Made by a program: the position numbers and the translations under genes. This document shows, piece after piece, positions 21,180 to 30,767 of a stretch of DNA of 34,280 bases (position 1 is the stretch's first letter; each line of letters starts with the position of its first letter). A model generated the notes under the pieces. It saw only the letters and a list, made by a program, of their open reading frames with translations, ran no database searches and had not been told where the DNA came from. The stretch comes from Mycobacterium sp. 1100029.7 (GTDB lineage Bacteria; Actinomycetota; Actinomycetes; Mycobacteriales; Mycobacteriaceae). The stretch is from assembly GCF_001665235.1 (NCBI RefSeq), contig NZ_LZSC01000083.1:1-34280 (forward strand), read 5' to 3'.

Positions 21180-22999
21180 GCCGCGCCGATGGCAACCACA
21201 AGGCAACGCCGGCCCAGGATTTGCGGTTGCCGGGTTCGGTCGCCGAGATTCTCGCCAGTCCCGAGGGCCCGAAGATCGGCGCCTTCTTCGACTTGGACGG
21301 GACGTTGGTCGCGGGCTTCACCGCGGTCATCCTCACCCAGGAGCGGTTGCGGCGACGCGACATGGGCGTGGGCGAACTGCTCAGCATGGTGCAGGCGGGC
21401 CTGAATCACACGCTCGGGCGCATCGAGTTCGAGGACCTGATCGGAAAGGCCTCCGCGGCGCTGGCCGGCCGGCTGTTGACCGACCTGGACGAGATCGGTG
21501 AACGGCTCTTCGCCCAGCGGATCGAGTCGCGCATCTATCCGGAGATGCGGGAGTTGGTGCGCGCGCACGTCGCTCGTGGCCACACCGTGGTGCTCAGCTC
21601 GTCGGCGCTGACCATCCAGGTCAATCCCGTGGCCCGGTTCCTCGGCATCGTCAACACGCTGACCAACAAGTTCGAAACCAACGAGGACGGGCTGCTCACC
21701 GGCGAGGTCGTCAAGCCGATCCTGTGGGGACCGGGCAAAGCGGCTGCGGTGCAACGGTTTGCGGCCGAACACGGCATCGACCTCAAGGACAGCTACTTCT
21801 ACGCCGACGGCGACGAGGACGTCGCGCTGATGTACTTGGTCGGCAACCCAAGGCCGACCAACCCCGAGGGCAAGATGGCGGCCGTCGCCAAGCGTCGCGG
21901 CTGGCCCATCCTGAGATTCACCAGCCGCGGCCCGGTGGGGCTGCGACGCCAGTTGCGGACCCTGGCGGGCTTCGGGTCGATGTTCCCGGTGGGTGCGGGC
22001 GCGGTGGCGATGGGCGTGCTGACCGGCAGTCGACGGCGCGGCGTCAACTTCTTCACCACCAACTTCTCCCAGGCCGTCTTGGCGGCCACCGGCGTGAATC
22101 TGAATGTCATTGGCAAAGAGAACCTCACCGCGCAGCGCCCGGCCGTGTTCATCTTCAACCACCGCAATCAGGTCGACCCGATCATCTCCGGGGCGCTGAT
22201 ACGCGACAACTGGGTTGCCGTGGCCAAGAAGGAATTAGAGCGTGACCCGATCATGGGGCCGCTCGGCAAGCTGCTCGACGGTGTCTTCATCGACCGCGAC
22301 GACCATGGGGCCGCCCTGGAGACGATGCAGACGGTCGAAGACCGAGCCAAAAAGGGACTCTCCATCCTGATGGCCCCGGAAGGGACCAGGCTGGACACCA
22401 CCGAGGTCGGGCCGTTCAAGAAGGGCCCGTTCCGTCTCGCGATGGCGGCAGGCATCCCCATCGTGCCGATCATCATCCGCAATGCGGAGATCGTCGCGGC
22501 CCGAAACTCCACCACGATCAATCCCGGCACCGTCGACGTTGCGGTGTTCCCGCCGATTTCGGTGCAGGACTGGACGGTCGAGACGCTCTCCGACCGAATC
22601 GCCGAGGTGCGCCAGCTGTATCTGGACACGTTGGCCAACTGGCCGGTCGACGAACTGCCCGAGGTCGACCTCTATGCCGAGAAGAAGGCCGCGAAAAAGT
22701 CCCGCGCCAAGTCGGCGGCCAAGGCTCCGGCGGCCAAGGCTCCCGCGGCCAAGAAGGCTCCGGCCAAGAAGGCTCCGGCCGCCAAGTCCGCGGCTGCCAA
22801 GAAGGCTCCGGCAAAGAAGGCTCCGGCGAAGAAGGCCGCACCCCGTAAGGCGGCCGCCAAATCGACGGCGAAAACCGATCCGCCGCAGCGGAATTCGAAC
22901 GATTCCGAGGTCGCACTCAAAGACGGCCAGACACCGCAGCCCGCCGCGGACCAGCTGGGCGGCACCGAGACGACCTCTCGGCCCCGGGGACGCACGTGA
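21176..22999 (+). CDS. plsC: Bifunctional HAD-IB hydrolase / 1-acylglycerol-3-phosphate acyltransferase PlsC
   Basis: This encodes 607 residues in three parts. An N-terminal HAD phosphatase-type domain has D39-L-D41-G-T, S-S-S near 141-143 and D-G-D-E-D near 211-215. An AGPAT domain has N328-H329-R-N-Q-V-D334, the H(x4)D catalytic pair, P-E402-G-T-R405 and V-P-I-I-I near 430. A C-terminal tail (about 500-585) is built of Lys/Ala/Pro repeats (AKKAPAKKAPA type). The AGPAT step makes phosphatidate from lysophosphatidate. The fused HAD domain may dephosphorylate lipid phosphate, but that is unproven. It overlaps both neighbours by 4 nt, linking it to the WS/DGAT and PlsB2. The histone-like tail is unusual for a lipid enzyme. 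Confidence 0.9.
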   Translation: MSRADGNHKATPAQDLRLPGSVAEILASPEGPKIGAFFDLDGTLVAGFTAVILTQERLRRRDMGVGELLSMVQAGLNHTLGRIEFEDLIGKASAALAGRLLTDLDEIGERLFAQRIESRIYPEMRELVRAHVARGHTVVLSSSALTIQVNPVARFLGIVNTLTNKFETNEDGLLTGEVVKPILWGPGKAAAVQRFAAEHGIDLKDSYFYADGDEDVALMYLVGNPRPTNPEGKMAAVAKRRGWPILRFTSRGPVGLRRQLRTLAGFGSMFPVGAGAVAMGVLTGSRRRGVNFFTTNFSQAVLAATGVNLNVIGKENLTAQRPAVFIFNHRNQVDPIISGALIRDNWVAVAKKELERDPIMGPLGKLLDGVFIDRDDHGAALETMQTVEDRAKKGLSILMAPEGTRLDTTEVGPFKKGPFRLAMAAGIPIVPIIIRNAEIVAARNSTTINPGTVDVAVFPPISVQDWTVETLSDRIAEVRQLYLDTLANWPVDELPEVDLYAEKKAAKKSRAKSAAKAPAAKAPAAKKAPAKKAPAAKSAAAKKAPAKKAPAKKAAPRKAAAKSTAKTDPPQRNSNDSEVALKDGQTPQPAADQLGGTETTSRPRGRT

Positions 23000-25350
23000 C
23001 GCAGTCGGCCGCAACCACCAGCGCAGTCCTGACCGCGCAAGATTCGCTGGTGTTAGCGTCCATGGAATCGGGCGTCGAAACGAAGCTGGTGATGGATTGG
23101 CTGAGCCAGCAGCGAGCCCGTAATCCGGATGTGAAGTTCGATGTGCTCAAGTTGCCGGCCGGCAATGCATCGCCGGCGGCGCTGAATCTGCTTGTCGATC
23201 AACTTAATTCGGGGGAAGACCGTTCCATCGTGCCGGTGCGGGTGTTCTGGTTGCCCGAGCCGGATCGGGGCAGGGTCGCGAAGCTGACCGGCCTGCTGCC
23301 CGGCTGGGATCCTTATCATCCGAATCAGCGCCGACAGCGCCACATCGTTCGTAACGATCCACACCGCGCCCGAGTGGTCGCCGGGGAGGCGGCCACGGTG
23401 TCCGAACTGCGGCAGCAGTGGCACGACACCACCGTCGGTGAGGACGAGCGCGACTTCGCCCAATTCGTGACCCGCCGAGCGATTTTGGCGTTGGAACGAG
23501 CCGAGTATCGAATCCTGGGGCCGCAGTACAAATCTCCGCGCTTGATCAAGCCAGAGATTCTGGCCTCCAGCCGATTTCGCGCGGGCCTGAAGAACATTCC
23601 GGGCGCCACCGTCGACGAGGCCGGCAACATGCTCGACGAACTGTCCACCGGATGGAGCAGGGTGTCGGTCGACCTGGTTTCGGTTCTGGCCAGGGCTATT
23701 TGCCGCGGCTTCGACCCCGAGATCGACTACGACGCGTTTCAGATCGCCGCGATGCGCACCGGGCTGGAGGTCCACCCGGCGGTCTTGCTGTTCTCTCACC
23801 GGTCCTACATCGACGGCGCGGTGGTGCCGGTGGCAATGCAGGAAAACCGCTTGCCGCCAGTGCATGTGTTCGCCGGTATCAACTTGTCCTTCGGTTTGAT
23901 GGGTCCGCTGCTGCGCCGCTCCGGGACCATCTTCATCCGCCGCGACATCGCCAAGAACCCGCTGTACAAGTACGTCCTGCGCGAATACGTCGGCTACATC
24001 GTCGAGAAGCGATTCAATCTAAGCTGGTCCATCGAGGGCACCCGGTCGCGCACCGGAAAAATGCTGCCGCCCAAGCTGGGACTGATGTCGTACGTCGCCG
24101 ACGCATACCTCGACGGACGCAGCGAAGACATTCTGCTGCAACCGGTTTCGATTGGCTTCGACCAGTTGCACGAGACCGCCGAGTATGCCGCCTACGCCCG
24201 CGGTGGGGAGAAGACACCCGAGGGCATCCTGTGGCTCTACAACTTCATCAAAGCCCAGGGCGAACGCAACTACGGCAAGATCTACGTCCGCTTCCCCGAA
24301 GCCGTCTCGATGCGGCAGTATCTCGGCCCGCCGCACGGTCCGCTGGCCCAGGATCAGGACGCCAAAAGGCTTGCGCTGCAGAAGATGTCGTTCGAGGTTG
24401 CGTGGCGAATCCTGCGGGCCACCCCGGTGACCGCGACGGGTCTGGTGTGCGCGTTGCTGCTCACCACGCGCGGCGCGGCACTGACCCTGGATCAACTGCA
24501 CCACACGCTGCAGGACTCGCTGGACTACCTGGACCGCAAGAACACCCCGGTATCGACCAGCGCGTTGCGGTTGCGTACCCGCGACGGGGTGCGGGCGGCC
24601 GTCGACGCATTGTCCAACGAACACCCGATCACCCGTGTCGACAGTGGACGCGAGCCGGTGTGGCTGATCGCTCCCGACAAGGAGCACGCCGCGGCGTTCT
24701 ACCGGAACTCGGTCATCCACGCATTCCTGGAGACCTCCATCGTCGAACTGGCCCTGGCTCATGCCAGGCACGTCGACGGCGACCGGTTGGAGGCGTTCTG
24801 GTCGCAGGCGATGCGGCTACGCGATCTGCTGAAATTCGACTTCTACTTCGCCGACTCCGTGGCGTTCCGCGAGAACATCGCCGAGGAGCTGGCATGGCAT
24901 GACGACTGGGAGGCCCATGTCGTCGCCGGGGGTAATGAGATCGACGAGTTGCTGTTCGCCAAGCGGCCGTTGATGGCCGACGCGATGTTGCGGGTGTTCT
25001 TCGAGGCCTACGAGATCGTCGCCGATGTGCTGCGCGATGCGCCGGCCGACGTCGAGCCGAAGGAACTGACGGACATGGCGCTCGGGGTCGGCCGTCAATA
25101 CGTGGCGCAGACCCGGGTGCGCAGTAGCGAATCGGTGTCGACCTTGCTGTTCGCCACCGCGCGCCAGGTCGTCGCCGATCAGGATCTGATCGCGCCGGCG
25201 CCGGATCTGGCCGAGCGGCGAATCGCGTTCCGCCAGGAACTGCGGGCCATTCTGCGGGACTGCAGCTACGTCGAGAAGATAGCCCGCAATCAATTCGTCG
25301 CCCGCGAATATCAAGCGCGCCAGGAGCGCAGCGCCCGCCAGGCCGGGTAG
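22996..25350 (+). CDS. plsB2: Glycerol-3-phosphate 1-O-acyltransferase PlsB2
   Basis: This encodes 784 residues from a GTG that overlaps the plsC stop (22996-22999). PlsB family motifs are in order: F-S-H268-R-S-Y-I-D273 (catalytic H(x4)D), G-P-L-L-R-R-S-G-T-I-F-I-R-R near 303-316 (glycerol-3-phosphate binding), S-I-E347-G-T-R-S-R, and a L-L-Q-P-V-S-I-G-F motif. The length agrees with mycobacterial PlsB2. It performs the first acylation of glycerol-3-phosphate at the inner membrane, feeding PlsC. The coupled order WS/DGAT-plsC-plsB2 puts three acylation steps in one transcript. Confidence 0.93.
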   Translation: MTQSAATTSAVLTAQDSLVLASMESGVETKLVMDWLSQQRARNPDVKFDVLKLPAGNASPAALNLLVDQLNSGEDRSIVPVRVFWLPEPDRGRVAKLTGLLPGWDPYHPNQRRQRHIVRNDPHRARVVAGEAATVSELRQQWHDTTVGEDERDFAQFVTRRAILALERAEYRILGPQYKSPRLIKPEILASSRFRAGLKNIPGATVDEAGNMLDELSTGWSRVSVDLVSVLARAICRGFDPEIDYDAFQIAAMRTGLEVHPAVLLFSHRSYIDGAVVPVAMQENRLPPVHVFAGINLSFGLMGPLLRRSGTIFIRRDIAKNPLYKYVLREYVGYIVEKRFNLSWSIEGTRSRTGKMLPPKLGLMSYVADAYLDGRSEDILLQPVSIGFDQLHETAEYAAYARGGEKTPEGILWLYNFIKAQGERNYGKIYVRFPEAVSMRQYLGPPHGPLAQDQDAKRLALQKMSFEVAWRILRATPVTATGLVCALLLTTRGAALTLDQLHHTLQDSLDYLDRKNTPVSTSALRLRTRDGVRAAVDALSNEHPITRVDSGREPVWLIAPDKEHAAAFYRNSVIHAFLETSIVELALAHARHVDGDRLEAFWSQAMRLRDLLKFDFYFADSVAFRENIAEELAWHDDWEAHVVAGGNEIDELLFAKRPLMADAMLRVFFEAYEIVADVLRDAPADVEPKELTDMALGVGRQYVAQTRVRSSESVSTLLFATARQVVADQDLIAPAPDLAERRIAFRQELRAILRDCSYVEKIARNQFVAREYQARQERSARQAG

Positions 25351-25387
25351 CCGGGGCTTTGCGGGCGAGCGCCCATACCCTGGACAT

Positions 25388-27424
25388 ATGACGCTTGGGC
25401 AGTCTGCGACCAAGGCACGCGAATTGGTGTGGCCGCTGCTGACCGGTGTGGCAGTGCTGGCAGGCGGCACGGCGGCCGGCATCGGGGCGCTGTCGCTGGC
25501 CGATGCGTTGACGGCCACCGGATTGCCGGATCCGGGCCCGGCGACCACCCTCGGCCTGCCGTTCGTCCGCGCCGCGGGCGAGGTCGCCGCGGTGCTGGCG
25601 GTGGGGTCGTTTTTGTTCGCGGCCTTTCTGGTGCCGCCACAGAAATCCGGTGTGCTCGACGCCGGCGGGTATCGCGCGCTTCGGATAGGCACCGTCGCAT
25701 CCGGGGCGTGGGCGGTGTGCGCCTTGCTGCTGATCCCGCTGACCATCTCCGACGTGTCCGGTCACCGGCTGGCCGAACAGCTCAATCCGCTGCGGCTGTG
25801 GTCGCTGGCCAGCCTGATCAACACCGCCTCGGCGTGGCGTTGGACCGCGGTCCTGGCCGTCCTGGTCACGGTAGCCAGCTTGGCGGTGCTGCGCTGGTCG
25901 TGGACTCCGCTGCTGCTGGCCGGATCGATGATCACCCTGATCCCGCTGGGGTTGTCCGGCCATTCGTCGGCCGGCGGCTCGCACGACCTGGCCACCAACA
26001 GCCTGCTGATTCATCTCGTCGCGGCCAGCTTGTGGGCCGGTGGTCTGCTGGCGCTGGTGGCCCACGCGCTGCGTGCCGGCGATCACCTGGCCCTGGCGGC
26101 CCGGCGGTTCTCCACGATCGCCCTGTGGTGCTGGGTCGCGATGGCCCTCAGCGGCGTGATGAACGCGCTGGTGCGGGTATTGCCGTCGGATCTACTGACC
26201 ACCACCTACGGGCGGCTGGTGGTGGCCAAGTTCGTCGCGTTATGTGCGCTGGGCGTCGTGGGCTGGCGGCAGCGGCGCGCCGGAGTCGTTGCGCTGCAAC
26301 GCGATCCGCTAGCCCGCGGCGCCTTGATCAGGCTGGCCCTGGTGGAAGCGGCCTTGTTCGGCGTGACGTTCGGCATCGCGGTCGGGCTGGGCCGCACCCC
26401 GCCGCCGCCCCCACCGATTCGGATCCCTTCGATTCCCGAAGCCGAGATCGGTTATGACTTCGACGGTCCGCCGACGCTGTCGCGGATCCTGCTGGACTGG
26501 CGATTTGATCTGGTGTTCGGTACGGCGGCAATCATTGCGGCCGCCCTGTACGTGGCGGCGGTGGTGCGGTTGCGTCGCCGCGGCGATCACTGGCCGTCCG
26601 GGCGAATACTGGCCTGGCTGCTCGGCTGCCTGACATTGCTGTTCGTGACCTCGTCGGGGGTCGGCCGCTACATGCCGGCGATGTTCAGCATGCACATGGC
26701 CGCGCACATGGGGTTGTCGATGCTGGTGCCGATCCTGCTGGTGCTCGGTGCGCCGGTCAGCCTCGGGTTACGGGCGCTGCCCGCCGCCGGCCGCGACGGC
26801 CCGCCGGGCATGCGGGAGTGGCTGCTGGCGGCCCTGCACAGCCGGGTCTCGCGCGTGCTGACCAATCCGATCGTGGCGACGGTGTTGTTCGTGGCGGGAT
26901 TCTACGGCCTGTACTTCGGCGGCATCTTCGACGACGCGGTCGGCAGTCATGCCGGGCATCTGGCGATGAACGTGCATTTCCTGGTCAGCGGTTACCTCTT
27001 CTATTGGGTGGTGATCGGCGTGGATCCCACTCCGCGGCCGATCCCGCACCTGGCCAAGGTCGGCGTGGTGTTCGCCTCCCTGCCCATGCACGCGTTCTTC
27101 GGTGTGGAGCTGATGGGCACCCCGACGGTGCTCGGCGAGGCCTACTACCGCTCCCTCGGTCTGAGCTGGCACACCGATCTGCTGGGCGATCAACGCTTGG
27201 GCGGCGGAATCGCTTGGGCAGCAGGTGAAGTGCCACTCGTGATCGTGATGCTCGCGTTGCTGGTGCAGTGGGCGCGCAGCGACGAGCGGACCGCGCGGCG
27301 TCTGGACCGCGCCGCCGACCGCGACGACAACGCCGATCTGAACGCGTACAACGCGATGCTGGCCGAGCTGGCGCGCGGGGGAGGCTCGAAGCCGGCGGTT
27401 CAGGAACCGGCCGCCGGGGAGTAA
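25388..27424 (+). CDS. CopD-CtaG fusion membrane protein
   Basis: This encodes 678 residues with many hydrophobic helices. The first half resembles the copper-resistance CopD domain (H-S-S-A-G-G-S-H-D-L and L-V-A-A-S-L-W-A-G-G-L-L motifs). The second half resembles the caa3-type CtaG domain, with a Met/His-rich helix pair (Y-M-P-A-M-F-S-M-H-M-A-A-H-M) and further His in later helices (HAGHLAMNVH). Such fusions (Rv0102-type in M. tuberculosis) are linked to copper handling and cytochrome oxidase assembly. A Pro/Ile-rich external loop joins the halves. The gene starts 37 nt after plsB2 and may share its transcript. The precise ligand is inferred. Confidence 0.85.
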   Translation: MTLGQSATKARELVWPLLTGVAVLAGGTAAGIGALSLADALTATGLPDPGPATTLGLPFVRAAGEVAAVLAVGSFLFAAFLVPPQKSGVLDAGGYRALRIGTVASGAWAVCALLLIPLTISDVSGHRLAEQLNPLRLWSLASLINTASAWRWTAVLAVLVTVASLAVLRWSWTPLLLAGSMITLIPLGLSGHSSAGGSHDLATNSLLIHLVAASLWAGGLLALVAHALRAGDHLALAARRFSTIALWCWVAMALSGVMNALVRVLPSDLLTTTYGRLVVAKFVALCALGVVGWRQRRAGVVALQRDPLARGALIRLALVEAALFGVTFGIAVGLGRTPPPPPPIRIPSIPEAEIGYDFDGPPTLSRILLDWRFDLVFGTAAIIAAALYVAAVVRLRRRGDHWPSGRILAWLLGCLTLLFVTSSGVGRYMPAMFSMHMAAHMGLSMLVPILLVLGAPVSLGLRALPAAGRDGPPGMREWLLAALHSRVSRVLTNPIVATVLFVAGFYGLYFGGIFDDAVGSHAGHLAMNVHFLVSGYLFYWVVIGVDPTPRPIPHLAKVGVVFASLPMHAFFGVELMGTPTVLGEAYYRSLGLSWHTDLLGDQRLGGGIAWAAGEVPLVIVMLALLVQWARSDERTARRLDRAADRDDNADLNAYNAMLAELARGGGSKPAVQEPAAGE

Positions 27425-27436
27425 ACCGCCACCCGC

Positions 27437-27449
27437 GAGCGCTAACGCA
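27437..27449. repeat. 13-nt direct repeat, left copy
   Basis: GAGCGCTAACGCA here is repeated exactly at 28381-28393. The two copies bracket the broken 13E12 gene. Confidence 0.8.
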
Positions 27450-27542
27450 CTGCGACTTCGGACCCGTTCTCGGCGTCTATGTCGTACGCCTCAAGGTTTT
27501 CAAGCTCTGTCCCACGTTGGTGAGCTAACTAGTGGGTGGTGG

Positions 27543-28015
27543 TTGGGGTTGGAAGGGGTCGTACCACCACCATTGGGCGCGTTCGCCGGTCGGTCCGGGG
27601 CCGGTTGGGACGCCGAAGCGGCCCGCCGCCCCCACAGCCAGCACACCACCGTGGTCGTGCACGTCGACGTCAAAGAGCGCGCCGCCGCACTGCACCTCGG
27701 TCCGCTACTCACCGACGCCGAACGCCAATACCTGACCTGTGATGCGACCTGCGAAGTCTGGTTCGAACGCGACGGCGAACTCATCGGCGCCGGGCGCACC
27801 ACCCGGGTAATCAACCGGCGGCTACGCCGCGCCCTCGAACACCACCACCCCACCTGCGCGGTCCCCGGCTGCGGCGCCACCCGCGGACTGCACGCCCACC
27901 ACATCGTGCACTGGGAAGACGGCGGCCCCACCGAACTGACCAACCTGGTCCTGGTCTGCCCCTATCACCACCGCGGCATCATCACGATTAGCGGACCCGC
28001 CCACCGCCTGTCGGC
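27543..28015 (+). pseudogene. 13E12/DUF222-HNH family, C-terminal fragment
   Basis: The plus strand encodes the C-terminal half of a 13E12-repeat protein. It has a V-V-V-H-V-D-V stretch, then the HNH core C-A-V-P-G-C-G, H-A-H-H-I-V-H-W-E-D-G-G-P-T, L-V-L-V-C-P-Y-H-H-R-G, and the usual I-T-I-S-G-P-A-H-R-L tail. The DUF222 N-terminal domain is missing. Directly after it, on the opposite strand, lies the N-terminal end of a protein of the same family. The gene thus looks broken by an internal inversion or by deletion between two copies. Residual coding quality suggests recent decay. Confidence 0.75.
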
Positions 28016-28222
28016 CACCAACGCTGCCACCGACCGCGCACCCGTAGCGCCGCACAGCTGCTCGCGATCAATCTCGGCAGCAATTTCCACGATGCGCCCA
28101 TCAATCGCGTTGCGCTGACCGGCCAATTCGGCCAACTCCTCAAACAACACCCCAAGACGATCGGGAGCGGTCACTGCCTCTGACGAGGACGAGGACGGGG
28201 ACGAAGACAGGGTCGAAGACAT
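28010..28222 (-). pseudogene. 13E12/DUF222-HNH family, N-terminal fragment
   Basis: The minus strand encodes the first about 70 residues of a 13E12-repeat protein. A Ser-rich start is followed by V-L-F-E-E-L-A-E-L-A-G-Q-R-N-A-I-D-G-R-I and G-A-T-G-A-R-S-V-A-A-L-V-A, which are hallmarks of the DUF222 N-terminus. Similarity stops near 28010, where the oppositely oriented C-terminal fragment ends. The middle of the gene is absent. No functional product is expected. Confidence 0.75.
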
Positions 28223-28350
28223 AACGCCATCGTCGCGGCCGGGTACGACAAAACTCGGCCGCCGACACCGCGCCTCGCGCCCTTATCCCCAGTTGCGACT
28301 TTGTGCACAGGCGGGCCCGGCGCCGGCGGTAGAAACGGCCTGACTCGTCG

Positions 28351-28398
28351 GTGTCTGCGCGCTCAATGAGCAGCACGCAAGAGCGCTAACGCAGACAC
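28351..28398 (+). promoter_or_regulatory. Inverted repeat upstream of ssbB
   Basis: GTGTCTGCG (28351-28359) and CGCAGACAC (28390-28398) are perfect 9-bp arms. An inner pair CGCTC (28360-28364) and GAGCG (28381-28385) could extend the stem past a small bulge. It ends about 21 nt before the ssbB start and may be an operator or 5'-leader hairpin. The right part overlaps the second copy of the 13-nt direct repeat. Confidence 0.5.
28381..28393. repeat. 13-nt direct repeat, right copy
   Basis: Exact second copy of GAGCGCTAACGCA (see 27437-27449), on the other side of the 13E12 remnants. Confidence 0.8.
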
Positions 28399-28419
28399 CC
28401 GTGAAAGGAAATTAGCCCC

Positions 28420-28896
28420 ATGTTCGAAACCTCGCTGACCGTCGTCGGTCACATCGTCAACGACCCGCAGCGCCGCAAGGTCGGCGACCAGGAAGTCATC
28501 AAGTTCCGGGTGGCCAGCAACTCACGTCGCCGCACCGGTGACGGCAGCTGGGAGCCGGGAAACTCGCTGTTCCTCACCGTCAACTGCTGGGGAAAGCTGG
28601 TCACCGGCATCGGCGCCGCGCTGGGCAAGGGCGCGCCGGTGATCGTGGTGGGCCACGTCTACACCAGCGAGTACGAGGACCGCGACGGCAACCGCCGCTC
28701 GTCACTGGAGATGCGGGCGACGTCGGTCGGCCCGGACCTGTCGCGCGCGATCGTGCGTATCGAGAAGCCCGGCTACACCGGACCCGAGACGGAGCCCGCA
28801 CCGGCCGACACCGCGGCAGCACGCCCCACCGACGACGACGCGGTCGACTCCGGCGACGGTGCCGATGACACCGGCCCGCTATCGCTATCGGCTTAG
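28420..28896 (+). CDS. ssbB: Single-stranded DNA-binding protein paralogue SsbB
   Basis: This encodes 158 residues: an N-terminal OB-fold (1-115) with the SSB pattern V-G-H-I-V-N-D-P, F-R-V-A-S-N-S-R-R, L-T-V-N-C-W-G and V-V-G-H-V-Y-T-S-E-Y. An acidic/Pro tail ends in a poor match to the canonical SSB tip (ends PLSLSA rather than DDDIPF). This ending and the location beside ettA fit the second mycobacterial SSB (Rv2478c type) rather than the essential replication SSB. AAAGGAAA lies upstream of ATG. It may act in competence, stress or recombination; the role is not shown here. Confidence 0.88.
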   Translation: MFETSLTVVGHIVNDPQRRKVGDQEVIKFRVASNSRRRTGDGSWEPGNSLFLTVNCWGKLVTGIGAALGKGAPVIVVGHVYTSEYEDRDGNRRSSLEMRATSVGPDLSRAIVRIEKPGYTGPETEPAPADTAAARPTDDDAVDSGDGADDTGPLSLSA

Positions 28897-28988
28897 CTGA
28901 CGGGTCGGGCGTCGGGTTGGGGTCGCCCGGAGATGCCTAGGATGGTCCGCGAGATCATTCTCGAAGACCAGAAAGGCAAAACCCCGGC

Positions 28989-30665
<1,677 letters not shown>

Positions 30666-30767
30666 TGTCAGCTTTGCCAGCTGCCCCGCAACGCGCGTCC
30701 GGTTCGGTCGCCGGGAAATGGGGCGACTGAGCGTGGTGCCCTCCGTCCTGAGTTGGGAGCAAACGGC

